A stretch of DNA of 64,000 nt from a bacterium 1XD21-70 (GCA_003669055.1 RAYB01000010.1:59111-123110), one strand, 5' to 3'; positions 35,935 through 45,300 are shown, counted from the stretch's first letter. A program made the numbers and translations. Notes: generated by a model not told the origin, from the sequence alone.

Positions 35935-38127
35935 GTGACGGAGATGACCAATAAGGCGGCAGCGGCAAAAAGATGCCGGAAGGTTTTGGAAATTGAGATC
36001 AGGCTGTTTTGGAAAGCGGCAGGCTTCCTGCTGCTTTTTCTGATGCCGGTAGCCTCTTACCTGGTATTTGAGACAGTCACCGGCAACCTGCAGCTGATAT
36101 GGGCGGAGCGGGCGGTTCTGAATATCCTGTGGATCGGTGTTTTTTACCTGCTTGCATTTGCCATAAGCGGCACCAGCCGTATTGCAGTGCCGGCAGTCTC
36201 CCTGCTGCTGTTTGTGCTGGCGGTGGCGGAGGCACTGGTGGTGGAATTCCGCGGTACGCCGATCATGGTATGGGATTTGCTGGCAGTCCGGACGGCTATG
36301 ACGGTGGCAGACAGTTATGTGATTGAACTGACGGATGAAATGTGGGAGGCAGGCAGCGTGCTGCTGTGGCTGAACCTGCTGGTGCTGGTATGCCCGGCCC
36401 GGCTTCGGTGGTGGAAGGAGCGGCTGGTCGGCGGGGCGGCATTTGCCGGGGCGGCAGTAGGGTTTGTGTGCTATTTTTACCTTTCTATCGTGCCGGGGCA
36501 GGTTCTGGAGATCAATATGTGGGAGATGAACGATACATATGAGCACCAGGGATATATCCTGGTGACGGCGATTTCCCTGAAATATATCGTAAAGCAGCCT
36601 CCGCAGGGATATTCTGCAGAGCGGCTGGAGGAGATCTATGCCAAGGTGGCAGAAGATGCGCAGGAGGAAGGAAAAGAGATCTATGGCAAGGCGGCAGGGC
36701 ATGTGCAGGAAGAAGGGGGAGCGGCAGGAGATGGGTGCCCGGATGGGAACCGGCCGCAAGAATGGGCTGTTAACAAGGGGAAACGGATAGAGGAAGAATG
36801 GGCTGTATGGGGAACGAAAGAGCAGATAAGGGCAGCCGGGGCAGCGCCAGGGGAGATGGCACAAAGAGGGATCATGCCGGAGATATCACCTGAGGAATGG
36901 ATGGGAGAGGGCTTGGCGGAACCCATCAGTGGGGGCATGGAGGCGGATTCGGCCGTGGATCCGGCTATGGGTTCGTCCGGGGACAGGATCCAGCCGGTGA
37001 ACCTGATCTGCATTATGAACGAGAGTTTGTCAGACCTGCGGGTGGCGGGGGACTTTGGCACGAACCAGGAGTATTTCCCTTTTCTTGGCCGTTTGCAGAA
37101 AAATACGGTGCGGGGTAATCTGTGCATGCCGGTGTTCGGGGCCTGGACCAGCAACTCGGAGTTTGAATTTTTGACTGGGGATTCGATGGCACTGCTGCCT
37201 TCAGGGGTGATAGCCTATCAGTTCTATGTTAAGCCAGAGACGGGCTCTTTGGTCAGTACCCTAAAGGCACAGGGATATGAGGCAGTGGCCATGCATCCTT
37301 ACCCGGCAGCGAACTGGAACCGTGACCGGTGTTATGCCAATATGGGTTTTGATGAATTTGTGGCAGGGGAGGATTACGAGGGCTGCGAGACAATCCGCAA
37401 TTATGTCAGCGACCGTGCGGATTACCAGAAAATCATAGAACGGGTGGAGCAGAAGCAGGATCCGGATGACAGGCTGTTCGTGTTCAACGTCACCATGCAG
37501 AACCACGGGGGCTATGAGGGAACCTACGGCAATTTTGAGGAGGATGTCTGGCTCACGGGAGGCATGCAGGGAAAATACCCGAAGGCAGAGCAGTACCTTT
37601 CCCTGATCCGGCAATCGGACGAGGCATTCCGGGAACTGACAGAGTATTTTGAAAACCAAAAGGAGCCAACGATGATCGTTATGTTCGGCGACCACCAGCC
37701 GGGCATTGAAGATGAATTTTATGATGAGATCTACGGCACTCCCAGTGAAAATGTGCCGCTTGAGGAGCGCCTGATGTGGTACGAGACTCCGTTTGTGATC
37801 TGGACAAATTACGAGCAGCCAGAGCGGGACATGGGGCGCCTGGGGGCAGTGTTTTTGTCCTCCTATGTGCTGGAACTGGCCAACCTGGAACTGTCGCCCT
37901 TCCAAAAGTTCCTGCTGGAAATGTCAAAAAGCGTCCGGGTTGTGCATCCGGTCGGGTGCTATGGGAAGGATGGAAGCTTTTATAGCTGGGAGGAGGTGCG
38001 GTCGGCAGCATGCCCTTACCAGGAACTGATTGCGGACTATGAGTGCCTGGTGTATAACCATAGCATGGAGGCGGAGGGGAGGCGGCTAAAGAAAATGTTT
38101 CGGCTAAGAGACACGCGGCGGCGCTGA
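35935..38127 (+). CDS. LtaS-like membrane phosphoglycerol transferase/sulfatase
   Basis: This 730-residue protein has four to five N-terminal helices (to about residue 190), a low-complexity acidic linker (about 225-355) and an extracellular alkaline-phosphatase-fold domain. Metal-site marks are CIMNESLSD, the candidate Thr nucleophile in FGAWTSNSEFEFLTG, FNVTMQNHGGYEG, and MFGDHQPGIEDEF. LtaS enzymes use these residues to move glycerol phosphate onto lipoteichoic acid, but homologues also modify other glycans. The linker is unusually long. The start is GTG 35935 or ATG 35944. The next 25 bases run into IS-derived DNA, so the gene sits at the island border. Confidence 0.85.
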   Translation: MTEMTNKAAAAKRCRKVLEIEIRLFWKAAGFLLLFLMPVASYLVFETVTGNLQLIWAERAVLNILWIGVFYLLAFAISGTSRIAVPAVSLLLFVLAVAEALVVEFRGTPIMVWDLLAVRTAMTVADSYVIELTDEMWEAGSVLLWLNLLVLVCPARLRWWKERLVGGAAFAGAAVGFVCYFYLSIVPGQVLEINMWEMNDTYEHQGYILVTAISLKYIVKQPPQGYSAERLEEIYAKVAEDAQEEGKEIYGKAAGHVQEEGGAAGDGCPDGNRPQEWAVNKGKRIEEEWAVWGTKEQIRAAGAAPGEMAQRGIMPEISPEEWMGEGLAEPISGGMEADSAVDPAMGSSGDRIQPVNLICIMNESLSDLRVAGDFGTNQEYFPFLGRLQKNTVRGNLCMPVFGAWTSNSEFEFLTGDSMALLPSGVIAYQFYVKPETGSLVSTLKAQGYEAVAMHPYPAANWNRDRCYANMGFDEFVAGEDYEGCETIRNYVSDRADYQKIIERVEQKQDPDDRLFVFNVTMQNHGGYEGTYGNFEEDVWLTGGMQGKYPKAEQYLSLIRQSDEAFRELTEYFENQKEPTMIVMFGDHQPGIEDEFYDEIYGTPSENVPLEERLMWYETPFVIWTNYEQPERDMGRLGAVFLSSYVLELANLELSPFQKFLLEMSKSVRVVHPVGCYGKDGSFYSWEEVRSAACPYQELIADYECLVYNHSMEAEGRRLKKMFRLRDTRRR

Positions 38128-38155
38128 TAATGGAACAGATTTTCATACATGATAC

Positions 38156-38280
38156 TACGGGTCTGCTACAATATGGGACGCCGTTCTTGCCATTATCAAC
38201 AAGCTGGAGCAGTATAACGGCTGCATCCTGGCAGACAGCGTAGGTTTGGGCAAGACCTTTATTGCCCTCGCTGTTAGGAT
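38156..38280 (+). pseudogene. Fragment of a SNF2/DEAD-type helicase gene
   Basis: The plus strand encodes TIWDAVLAIINKLEQY followed by ILADSVGLGKTFIALAV, a helicase Walker A region. It has no start and is cut off by IS3 sequence near 38280. Helicases with this motif are common in defence islands, so this is probably a relic of a lost defence gene. Confidence 0.6.
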
Positions 38281-38925
38281 ATTCACTTTATCATCTAGGA
38301 TACTGCCGTGATTGGCATGGTGGTTATACTTCTTTATTACCACAGGGCGCAGTCCCTGCTCTGCCATATGCCTCTGAACCCGCTTGATGCTGCAGGGTGT
38401 CCCGGCGCCACCTAGTACACGGCATAGTTTGACAGCCCCGTATCTGCGTTTGGAATCCTCAAAGGCCTGTTTCACTTTCCTGCCGAATTCCTCATATTCC
38501 ATCCGTTTATTTGAAGGTACACAAACCAGAGCCTTGTAATAGGTACTCCTTGGGAATTTCAAGGCATTGCAAAGCTGGGATATAGAGTAGCTAGTTAAGT
38601 TGTCCTGGATAAATGCAACAATCTCGGATATTGTTCTTTTGCGAATATGGCGGTCGCTTTTTTGGCTCTGCCCGCCTTTGGTGTAGTATTTCATTCTCGT
38701 TTTTAAGGCGCTGGATTTCTTTTTGGAGAGCCTTATACTTCTTGAGGGTGACCGTTTCCTCCTCTGATACCTTGATAGGGAAAGCTGCTTTACCCAGCCG
38801 CTAATCGTACTCCGATTTACGCCATATTCACGTTCCAGTTGTGGATACGAAGTTCCTCCGGCATTATACAGATCCACGATCTGCCGTTTAAATTCCGGAG
38901 TGTAAGATTTTTGATTTTTCGCCAT
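38275..38925 (-). pseudogene. Truncated IS3-family transposase (orfA plus part of orfB)
   Basis: The orfA start MAKNQKSYTPEFKRQIVDLY and its HTH (EYGVNRSTISGWVKQLS) are intact. A missing base near 38778 then moves the frame, since the next frame continues KVSEEETVTLKKYKALQKEI. About 20 extra bases (38664-38683) also interrupt the coiled-coil-to-orfB junction. The orfB part has YSISQLCNALKFPRSTYYKA and RRYGAVKLCRVLGG, but stops before the DDE domain and abuts the helicase fragment. It is not functional. Confidence 0.88.
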
Positions 38926-38987
38926 ATGGAACATCTCCTTTGCTCTTTCATCTGATAGTATAGGTTGTTCAACTTTTCCTGTTCACA
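38275..38987 (-). mobile_element. IS3-family element, 3'-truncated
   Basis: The left end is probably at 38987, where the minus strand starts TGTGAACAGGAAAAGTTGAA, upstream of orfA. The other end is deleted together with the catalytic domain. The deletion junction is near 38275-38280. Confidence 0.7.
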
Positions 38988-39008
38988 TTTATATACTAAC
39001 ACCAAACA

Positions 39009-39104
39009 TCGCCAGATATATGAGGGTGGACAAGCTGAACCGCCCGTTCAAGGACAGGCTGGATGCGTGGTTCGCCGGGAAGGAGGCTACCGATGTTCAG
39101 TAAT
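39009..39104 (+). pseudogene. C-terminal remnant of an unidentified gene
   Basis: An open frame without start encodes ARYMRVDKLNRPFKDRLDAW and ends ATDVQ with TAA at 39102-39104. It is directly overlapped by the next small gene, as in an operon. I do not recognise the family. Confidence 0.4.
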
Positions 39105-39423
39105 GAAGATTTGAAGTGTCTGGATCCGAAATATTTCTCCATCATAACCACGGATGCCTATGATGTAACAATCATGTCCAGGAATAACCGGGTATTATTG
39201 GTATCTGCATAATCCGGAGTACCCGGAACAGGGGATGGTGATCATATTCCATAAGCATAAGGCTTCTCATCTGTATCACCAGCACGGCAGTGCGAATACT
39301 CTGCGGCAGGCAGTGTGGAGCATTCGAGGGCATGATCGGTGGCAGATGAACGGGAGAAAAGATAGGATAATAAGCACTTTTGTATCAGTACTTGATTCAG
39401 AAGTGCTACTAAAAAGATGTTAA
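39093..39423 (+). pseudogene. Frameshifted small gene of unknown function
   Basis: Frame 1 starts at ATG 39093 after GGAGG and reads MFSNEDLKCLDPKYFSIITT, then DAYDVTIMSRN. A single extra base near 39190 then leads to a stop. The neighbouring frame continues sensibly with YYWYLHNPEYPEQGMVIIFH and TLRQAVWSIRGHDRWQMNGR. So one gene of about 90-110 codons is broken by one indel. The family has no function known to me. Confidence 0.6.
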
Positions 39424-39438
39424 AATGATAGGTTAATG

Positions 39439-39467
39439 TTGTTTTCCTGTTCCTGATATGATAGTAT
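39439..39467 (+). promoter_or_regulatory. Possible promoter of the restriction-modification operon
   Basis: TTGTTT (39439-39444), 17 bp and TAGTAT (39462-39467) lie 54 bp before the regulator start. The match is moderate. Confidence 0.4.
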
Positions 39468-39520
39468 TAGGAAGTCAAAATGTGGGTTTGGAGTTCGAGG
39501 ATGAATCGAGAGGTATAAAG

Positions 39521-39730
39521 ATGGCTTTTTCTGAAGATATAAAAAGAATTCGGCGTAAAGCACTGATGACCCAAGAAGATTTCGCTAAAGAGATAGGGGT
39601 TTCTTGTATTACAGTGACCCGTTGGGAAACGGGAAAGGCAAAGCCAAATCTTAAAACGATGAGGAAGATCGATGATTACTGTAAAAAGAATGAAATCGAT
39701 TTTGACATTAGTGAACAAATAGATGAGTAG
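39521..39730 (+). CDS. XRE-type regulator (controller-like protein)
   Basis: This 69-residue helix-turn-helix protein reads MAFSEDIKRIRRKALMTQED, then FAKEIGVSCITVTRWETGKA, a textbook Cro/C1 HTH. I take ATG 39521, with GAGAGG upstream, rather than the longer frame from 39458. Being first in a restriction-modification operon, 14 bases before the methyltransferase, it probably acts as a controller that times expression of modification and restriction. That role is inferred from position and size. Confidence 0.85.
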   Translation: MAFSEDIKRIRRKALMTQEDFAKEIGVSCITVTRWETGKAKPNLKTMRKIDDYCKKNEIDFDISEQIDE

Positions 39731-39744
39731 GAGATTATTTCGTT

Positions 39745-40845
39745 ATGACGAAACCTAAGTTTATAGATTTATTCTGCGGTTGTGGAGGACTGAGCCTTGG
39801 GTTTAAGCAGGCAGGTTTTTCTCTTGTTGCAGGGATTGATTATAACCAGGCGGCTATAAAAACTTATAGACGCAATTTTAAGTCTGCAAAGGCAATATGC
39901 GCAGATATTTTAACTATCGATAAGGAAGATATTCTTACGAAAATTGGTGATATTCAAAAGATAGATGTTATTATTGGGGGACCTCCGTGCCAGGGATTTT
40001 CTAATGCAAATAAAAACTATGTTGAATTAGATGATCCAAGAAATAAACTGTTTTTTGAGTTCGTTAAGTTTGTAGAACTTGCAGATCCTCAGATAGTTGT
40101 AATTGAGAATGTTCCTCAGATTGTCACTAAAGATAACGGGTATGCAAAAAATAGAATAACTGAAATATTTACCGAGCGTGGGTATTCGGTTACAAATGCT
40201 ATTCTGGATGCCTCCGACTATGGCGTGCCACAAAAGAGACTGCGCAATTTTTTCATCATAAAAAAAGGGAATGTGTTTGACCTTACAAGAATTAGAAAAA
40301 GTGATGTTAAAATAACGGTTCAGGAAGCTATCGGGGAACTGTACCAGTTTGAAGGTGTGAAAGAGGATTTTCGTGAACTTCATTGCCCTCCAATCACGCC
40401 TTATCAAGAATATTTAAGGGCGAAGGATAATCTGGTTCCAAATCACGATATACACTATCCTGCTGATATACAACAGAAGAGAATATCATATGTTCCACAA
40501 GGGGGAAATTGGAGAAATGTACCTGAAGACTTGTGGGCTACTACAAGAACAACAAATTCAACCAGAAAGAATAGGCATTCTTCGGCTTATAAGCGATTAA
40601 AGGAAGATGATTTTTCAGTGACAATAGATGCAGGAAATCAGCACAGTAACTATTATCACCCGATTTTTCATCGCCTTCCAACAGTCAGAGAAGCAGCACG
40701 AATACAGTCTTTTCCGGACGATTTCGTATTTGAAGGAATAATGACTGAACAATATCTGCAAGTTGGGAATGCTGTTCCGCCGCTGATGGCGAAGTGCATT
40801 GCAGAAGCGATAAAGGAGACATTAGATGAAGAAAAAAATAATTGA
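39745..40845 (+). CDS. DNA (cytosine-5) methyltransferase 1
   Basis: This 366-residue C5 methyltransferase has all key motifs. Motif I is FIDLFCGCGGLSLGFKQAG, motif IV with the catalytic Cys is IGGPPCQGFSNANKN, motif VI is VVIENVPQIV, motif VIII is VPQKRLRNFFI, and motif X is QVGNAVPPLMAKCIA. The target-recognition region lies between VIII and IX (about 200-310). Its stop overlaps the second methyltransferase by 20 bases. Two C5 enzymes in tandem suggest an asymmetric target, each modifying one strand, as in LlaJI-type systems. Confidence 0.95.
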   Translation: MTKPKFIDLFCGCGGLSLGFKQAGFSLVAGIDYNQAAIKTYRRNFKSAKAICADILTIDKEDILTKIGDIQKIDVIIGGPPCQGFSNANKNYVELDDPRNKLFFEFVKFVELADPQIVVIENVPQIVTKDNGYAKNRITEIFTERGYSVTNAILDASDYGVPQKRLRNFFIIKKGNVFDLTRIRKSDVKITVQEAIGELYQFEGVKEDFRELHCPPITPYQEYLRAKDNLVPNHDIHYPADIQQKRISYVPQGGNWRNVPEDLWATTRTTNSTRKNRHSSAYKRLKEDDFSVTIDAGNQHSNYYHPIFHRLPTVREAARIQSFPDDFVFEGIMTEQYLQVGNAVPPLMAKCIAEAIKETLDEEKNN

Positions 40846-41875
40846 TCTGTTTTGCGGATGTGGTGGGCTAAGCCTTGGATTTGAAATGGCTGGATTTGAA
40901 GTATCATATGCCATTGATATGTGGCAGAAGGCAGTAGAAACCTATAACCATAACCATGAAGAGAAAGTTGCAGAATGCGTGGATATCCATTCATTGACAG
41001 ATGAACAGATATCTGCATTAAATCAGAACAATGAGATTGTTGGCGTCATTGGTGGCCCACCGTGTCAGGGATTTAGCAAGGTTGGAACTAGAGATGTGAA
41101 TGATTCACGAAATCATTTATATCTTGAGTATTATAGAGTAGTAAAACTTGTTAGGCCGGAGTTCTTTGTTATAGAAAATGTATCAGGGCTGCTTACTCTT
41201 TCAAAGGGATTATTTAGGGACGATATTGTAACCCGATTTGGTGAACTCGGCTATGAAGTTTCGTTCAAAGAAGTGGTCGCTTCTGATTATGGAGTTCCAC
41301 AGAACAGGCATCGTGTATTCTTTGTTGGAATGAAGAATCATAAATATCAATTTCCGAATAAGCTTGAGAAGGTAATAACTAGCAAAGAGGCAATTAGTGA
41401 TTTAATGCCACTGACGGTTGACGATGGTATGGATGATGAACATGGCTATGCTACTGATCCACAAAACGATTACCAGAAAAAAATGAGAGGTAAACAAACT
41501 GTTGTAAAGAATCATCAGATTACAGTTCACACTCAGCAAACAATTGACATTATCAGTATGGTACCTGATGGTGGTACCATATATGATTTGCCCGATGAAT
41601 ATTGGAATGTCAGGAAGTATAGGAAAGGCTTTGAAAGAATGCCAAGTTTTAAGCCTTGTCATACTGTAGACACAGGTCATAGAAATTATTTTCATTATTC
41701 TGAAAACCGAATACCTACTGCCCGCGAGAATGCAAGACTTCAATCTTTCCCAGACTGGTATGAGTTTTTAGGAACGAAAACTGATCAATATAAGGAAATT
41801 GGCAATGCGGTTCCACCAATGTTAGCGTATCATATCGCAATCGCCATTATGGAGCAACTGCCTAAGGAGGATTGA
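40826..41875 (+). CDS. DNA (cytosine-5) methyltransferase 2
   Basis: This is the second C5 methyltransferase, 349 residues. Motifs seen are IIDLFCGCGGLSLGFEMAG, GVIGGPPCQGFSKVGTRD (catalytic Cys), FVIENVSGLL, YGVPQNRHRVFFVGM and EIGNAVPPMLAYHIA. It shares the catalytic scaffold with its neighbour but differs in the recognition region (about 190-290), as expected if it modifies the other strand of a non-palindromic site. It overlaps the first methyltransferase gene. AGGAGG near its end serves the next gene. Confidence 0.95.
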   Translation: MKKKIIDLFCGCGGLSLGFEMAGFEVSYAIDMWQKAVETYNHNHEEKVAECVDIHSLTDEQISALNQNNEIVGVIGGPPCQGFSKVGTRDVNDSRNHLYLEYYRVVKLVRPEFFVIENVSGLLTLSKGLFRDDIVTRFGELGYEVSFKEVVASDYGVPQNRHRVFFVGMKNHKYQFPNKLEKVITSKEAISDLMPLTVDDGMDDEHGYATDPQNDYQKKMRGKQTVVKNHQITVHTQQTIDIISMVPDGGTIYDLPDEYWNVRKYRKGFERMPSFKPCHTVDTGHRNYFHYSENRIPTARENARLQSFPDWYEFLGTKTDQYKEIGNAVPPMLAYHIAIAIMEQLPKED

Positions 41876-41877
41876 TT

Positions 41878-42651
41878 ATGGATATTACCGTATCGAGTCC
41901 GGGATCTCCAGGTACAAGTTTCACAGATAATGTGAAAGAAAAGATAGTCACAATTTTTGATGTTCTTGCCAACCATCCTGAGAACTTTGCCTCTGTTCGC
42001 GATTTGGGAACGGAGTTGGAGCAGTATGGTATAAACTGGAATTATGCAAGAAACATTCTTCCATTTATGCAAAACTGCGGTATTGTAGACTATCAGGATG
42101 TAGATGTCATTATTAATGATAAGTTCTTTACAAATATAGGATATGCGTATGTTGATATCTTAAAGACAATAAAAATAGTGAAGGATGAGCCAGAAAGCAC
42201 AGAACGAGAAGAGATTCTTGCAATGCTTGAAAAAATACAGGAAGAAATTTATTTTCAGTGCCTTGTTATTATGATGAAGAATAAAGAGTGTAATTACTCA
42301 CATGATTTCTTCGATGTTTTATGTTTTGCAAAGAAGTATGGCAGTATAGATTCTATGGAGTACTATTTAATTCAATATGAACGAGAGCAAGGAGCACAGA
42401 ACTACCTGGATGTAATGGGAGATACGGTAAAACAATACCGAGATGGATCTTTAACAATCAATGTTAGAACAAAAACGAAGAAAGATGAAAGCGGAGCAGC
42501 TAAAAGCGTTAATTCATTTCCGTATGTCCAAGGGAATTTCATCAAAGCGGGCATCTTTTATAAGGGCAATGATTCCCGATACTATATAGTGAATGAAAGA
42601 ATAGCAGAGGTTGATAATGCCATCGAGGAGGTAGGTTATGTCAGAGTTTAG
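41878..42651 (+). CDS. Unassigned protein of the restriction-modification operon
   Basis: This 257-residue protein has no recognised catalytic motif. Residues 15-75 alternate short helices and strands (KEKIVTIFDVLANHPENFAS, WNYARNILPFMQNCGIVDY) and look like a winged helix. The middle is helical and the end is a beta-rich tail (FIKAGIFYKGNDSRYYIVNE). The start is ATG 41878 with AAGGAGG upstream. It overlaps the AAA ATPase gene by 14 bases, so it is made with the restriction subunits. A DNA-recognition or adaptor role for the McrB-like motor is a guess. The four-gene LlaJI system that I know has no equivalent. Confidence 0.75.
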   Translation: MDITVSSPGSPGTSFTDNVKEKIVTIFDVLANHPENFASVRDLGTELEQYGINWNYARNILPFMQNCGIVDYQDVDVIINDKFFTNIGYAYVDILKTIKIVKDEPESTEREEILAMLEKIQEEIYFQCLVIMMKNKECNYSHDFFDVLCFAKKYGSIDSMEYYLIQYEREQGAQNYLDVMGDTVKQYRDGSLTINVRTKTKKDESGAAKSVNSFPYVQGNFIKAGIFYKGNDSRYYIVNERIAEVDNAIEEVGYVRV

Positions 42652-43846
42652 TCAAGTGGCTATTGATGCAATAACCACAAATTTGAATGATATAAGAAGA
42701 CGTTTGTCTTTGGATATTGAAGGAGATACATCTGTTCAGCAAAATGGAGAAGGTGGAACAATTAAACCAGAAGAACTGGAAAGAAACAGGATTGAAGGTG
42801 GTATGAACACCCTTTTATATGGCGTTCCGGGTTCTGGTAAGAGCTGGACAATAGTGCATGAATATTGCAAGAAAGATACTAAAGTTGAAAGATTAGTTTT
42901 TCATCCCGATTATACATATGCTGATTTTATTGGCCAGATACTTCCTGCAGTAGATGAGGATGGACAGGTAAGCTATAAATTTACTGCAGGACCGTTTACC
43001 AATATACTAAAAGAAGCATATTGGCATCCTAAACAGAAATATATTCTGATTATTGAGGAAATCAATCGAGGAAATGCACCGGCGATATTTGGGGAGATTT
43101 TTCAGCTATTAGATCGTAAGGCTGATGATACGAATTCGGCAGAAGAGGACAGGATTTACCCTATTGGTACGAGCGAATACGGTATCACAAACGCAAATAT
43201 TGCGCAAGTAGTATATGGCAATCCGGATACAAAGGTAAGGATTACTTCTAATTTATCCATCATCGGAACAATGAACACATCCGATCAGAATGTGTTCACA
43301 CTTGATACTGCTTTTCAAAGAAGATGGGACATGCGCTTGATTGAGAATAACTTTGATAATGTTGATCCGAAATTGGCGGATGCACAGATTCTTGATACTA
43401 CGGTAACTTGGAAGAATTTCTGCACAGAGATAAACAGAATTGTTGTAGGTAATAATGCGAGGATGACATCTTCGGAAGACAAGCGTCTGGGAGCGTATTT
43501 TGTTCATCTCAGGGATCTACTATACGATGATAAAATGGGAGATTTGTCTTCGGGTGAATATGATGGCTTGCGAAAGAAGGAAGGCAGTGCTTCTATTACA
43601 GAGCCGGAAAGAGCAAGACTGGCTGAAATCCGTGATGCCATGAAGCAAAATCGAAAATTCCCTGAAAAGGTAATCAAGTATCTGTGGGATGATGCGTTTA
43701 AGTTTAACCGAGAAGTTGTTTTTGAGACGACAGATTATCAAAGTCTGGAGCAGGTAATCAGAGTTTTCATGTATGCTAAAGGGCTTCAGCGTTTTGCGAT
43801 GTTCAAGGAAAACGTAAGGAGCGCATTTACAGACACTGATCAGTAA
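42638..43846 (+). CDS. McrB-like AAA+ ATPase/GTPase, restriction subunit R1
   Basis: This 402-residue AAA+ motor of the McrB branch has Walker A LLYGVPGSGKSWTIV, Walker B YILIIEEINRGNAPAIFGEI, the McrB-type sensor SIIGTMNTSDQNVFTLD and the arginine region AFQRRWDMRL. McrB uses GTP to translocate DNA and drives cleavage by a partner nuclease. In LlaJI, the R1 protein has such a domain. The N-terminal 60 residues are short and helical, so DNA recognition may lie in another subunit, perhaps the gene just upstream. The nuclease gene follows after 14 bases. Confidence 0.9.
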   Translation: MSEFSQVAIDAITTNLNDIRRRLSLDIEGDTSVQQNGEGGTIKPEELERNRIEGGMNTLLYGVPGSGKSWTIVHEYCKKDTKVERLVFHPDYTYADFIGQILPAVDEDGQVSYKFTAGPFTNILKEAYWHPKQKYILIIEEINRGNAPAIFGEIFQLLDRKADDTNSAEEDRIYPIGTSEYGITNANIAQVVYGNPDTKVRITSNLSIIGTMNTSDQNVFTLDTAFQRRWDMRLIENNFDNVDPKLADAQILDTTVTWKNFCTEINRIVVGNNARMTSSEDKRLGAYFVHLRDLLYDDKMGDLSSGEYDGLRKKEGSASITEPERARLAEIRDAMKQNRKFPEKVIKYLWDDAFKFNREVVFETTDYQSLEQVIRVFMYAKGLQRFAMFKENVRSAFTDTDQ

Positions 43847-43860
43847 GGTGGGATGACAAT

Positions 43861-45252
43861 ATGGAGTCTGCTATACATGCAGTCGAAGATGAAAAATTTG
43901 ATATAAAGACTCAGTGCCATGTCAATTCTAACGAAGATGGTGATCGTTTTGTGGGCATCAAGGCAGAATCCGATAAGGCAATGGTGTATTTTCCTATCGG
44001 ATATGAGTTGCCTGAAAGTGATGCAGAAATCCGGACAGATATAAAACACTTGATACAGGTATTGGCAGAGTTTACAACGAAGGAAGACCGACTTCTGGCT
44101 GCGAATAAATTTGCTGCACCGCAGACGGTTGACTTTCCAATCAACGCCTATCGGAACGTTATCGAGTATTATCTTTCTACTGGCAAGTATTATGTGGAAA
44201 CGGATCCAATATTCGTTACTGCTGCATCTGGCAATCAGGACTGGCCGCGAACTGTAAAGGAACAGATGCCGCTTGTTCAAAGAAAAGGAGATGTGAGTTC
44301 ATTTATTTTTACTTCTTTTACTGTTCGCGCTTCTACGCCAAATTATGCGAAGCAGATAACTCAGATCAACAGGTACTGTGTCTATGAAGCATTCCAAAAG
44401 TTGGGATGGCTTTATGTTCCATTCATGCCAGAAGAGCCAGAACCACATCCGACAGTCACAGAATCTATAGCCATAGTTCGAGGTAAGATGTCCGGGACAA
44501 ACGATGATAAAAAGCGGAAGCTGTTTCAGGGCATGTTGGATATGCTCAATTACATGGATGAAAAGACGTCCGAGAAACAATTCTATTTTGGAACGGATGA
44601 TTTTGATCATGTATGGGAAAAGCTGATTGACAGAGCGTTTGGCGAGAGGGATAAGGACAAGTATTTCCCGAGATCGAGATGGCATCTTGATTATGGAAAA
44701 TATAAAGAGAAGCGTCCTTTGATGCCGGATACAATCATGATCTATAATGGCAAATACTATGTTCTGGATGCAAAGTGTTATAAATACGGGTGGACAGGCA
44801 ACCCGGATCATCTTCCGAATGGTTCTTCAATCAACAAGCAGATAACCTACGGTGAATATCTGGAAAAGTATAAGGGTATAGGAGCGGATTCCATTTTTAA
44901 TGCGTTCATTATGCCATTTAATATGGGTAAGAATTTTTTTAAGATAACAAATTTCATTGGAAACATCGGAGAAGCGACAGGTGATTGGCGTAAAAATCAG
45001 AAACTATATGAACGGATTCAGGGAATCGTTTTAGATACGCGATACTTAATGTATCACTATTCTGGGAAACCATTAAAAGAGAAAGTTGCTCTTGCCGAAT
45101 GTATAGAAACAGTATTGGGAAAGCCATTGATTCCTGCGGGAGCAGAAGCGTTGCCTGAATATAAGCCGGTTAAATATGAATTTTCTTCTCCGCCAGTTAT
45201 AATGGTCGCTGAAGATCCGGCACCATATGGAGTGAAAAAAGAAGATGAATAA
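43861..45252 (+). CDS. LlaJI-family restriction endonuclease, subunit R2
   Basis: This 463-residue protein has a PD-(D/E)XK nuclease core: LMPDTIMIYNGKYYVLDAKC gives the PD and the D-x-K, with helix INKQITYGEYLEKY after it. The N-terminal half (1-200) is likely to contact the McrB-like motor, in the way that McrC does. Gene order, two C5 methyltransferases and an McrB-like partner match the LlaJI group of restriction systems. A near-perfect terminator starts at its stop codon, closing the operon. The target sequence cannot be derived here. Confidence 0.85.
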   Translation: MESAIHAVEDEKFDIKTQCHVNSNEDGDRFVGIKAESDKAMVYFPIGYELPESDAEIRTDIKHLIQVLAEFTTKEDRLLAANKFAAPQTVDFPINAYRNVIEYYLSTGKYYVETDPIFVTAASGNQDWPRTVKEQMPLVQRKGDVSSFIFTSFTVRASTPNYAKQITQINRYCVYEAFQKLGWLYVPFMPEEPEPHPTVTESIAIVRGKMSGTNDDKKRKLFQGMLDMLNYMDEKTSEKQFYFGTDDFDHVWEKLIDRAFGERDKDKYFPRSRWHLDYGKYKEKRPLMPDTIMIYNGKYYVLDAKCYKYGWTGNPDHLPNGSSINKQITYGEYLEKYKGIGADSIFNAFIMPFNMGKNFFKITNFIGNIGEATGDWRKNQKLYERIQGIVLDTRYLMYHYSGKPLKEKVALAECIETVLGKPLIPAGAEALPEYKPVKYEFSSPPVIMVAEDPAPYGVKKEDE

Positions 45253-45300
45253 GAATCCTCTGGTCGAGGTAAGAACTTTGACCAGAGGATTCTTTTTATT
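45251..45300. terminator. Strong terminator of the restriction-modification operon
   Basis: A perfect 15-bp stem (45251-45265 with 45280-45294) with a 14-nt loop is followed by TTTTTATTTG-type sequence. It begins on the stop codon of R2. The flanking A- and T-runs allow function in both directions. Confidence 0.92.
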
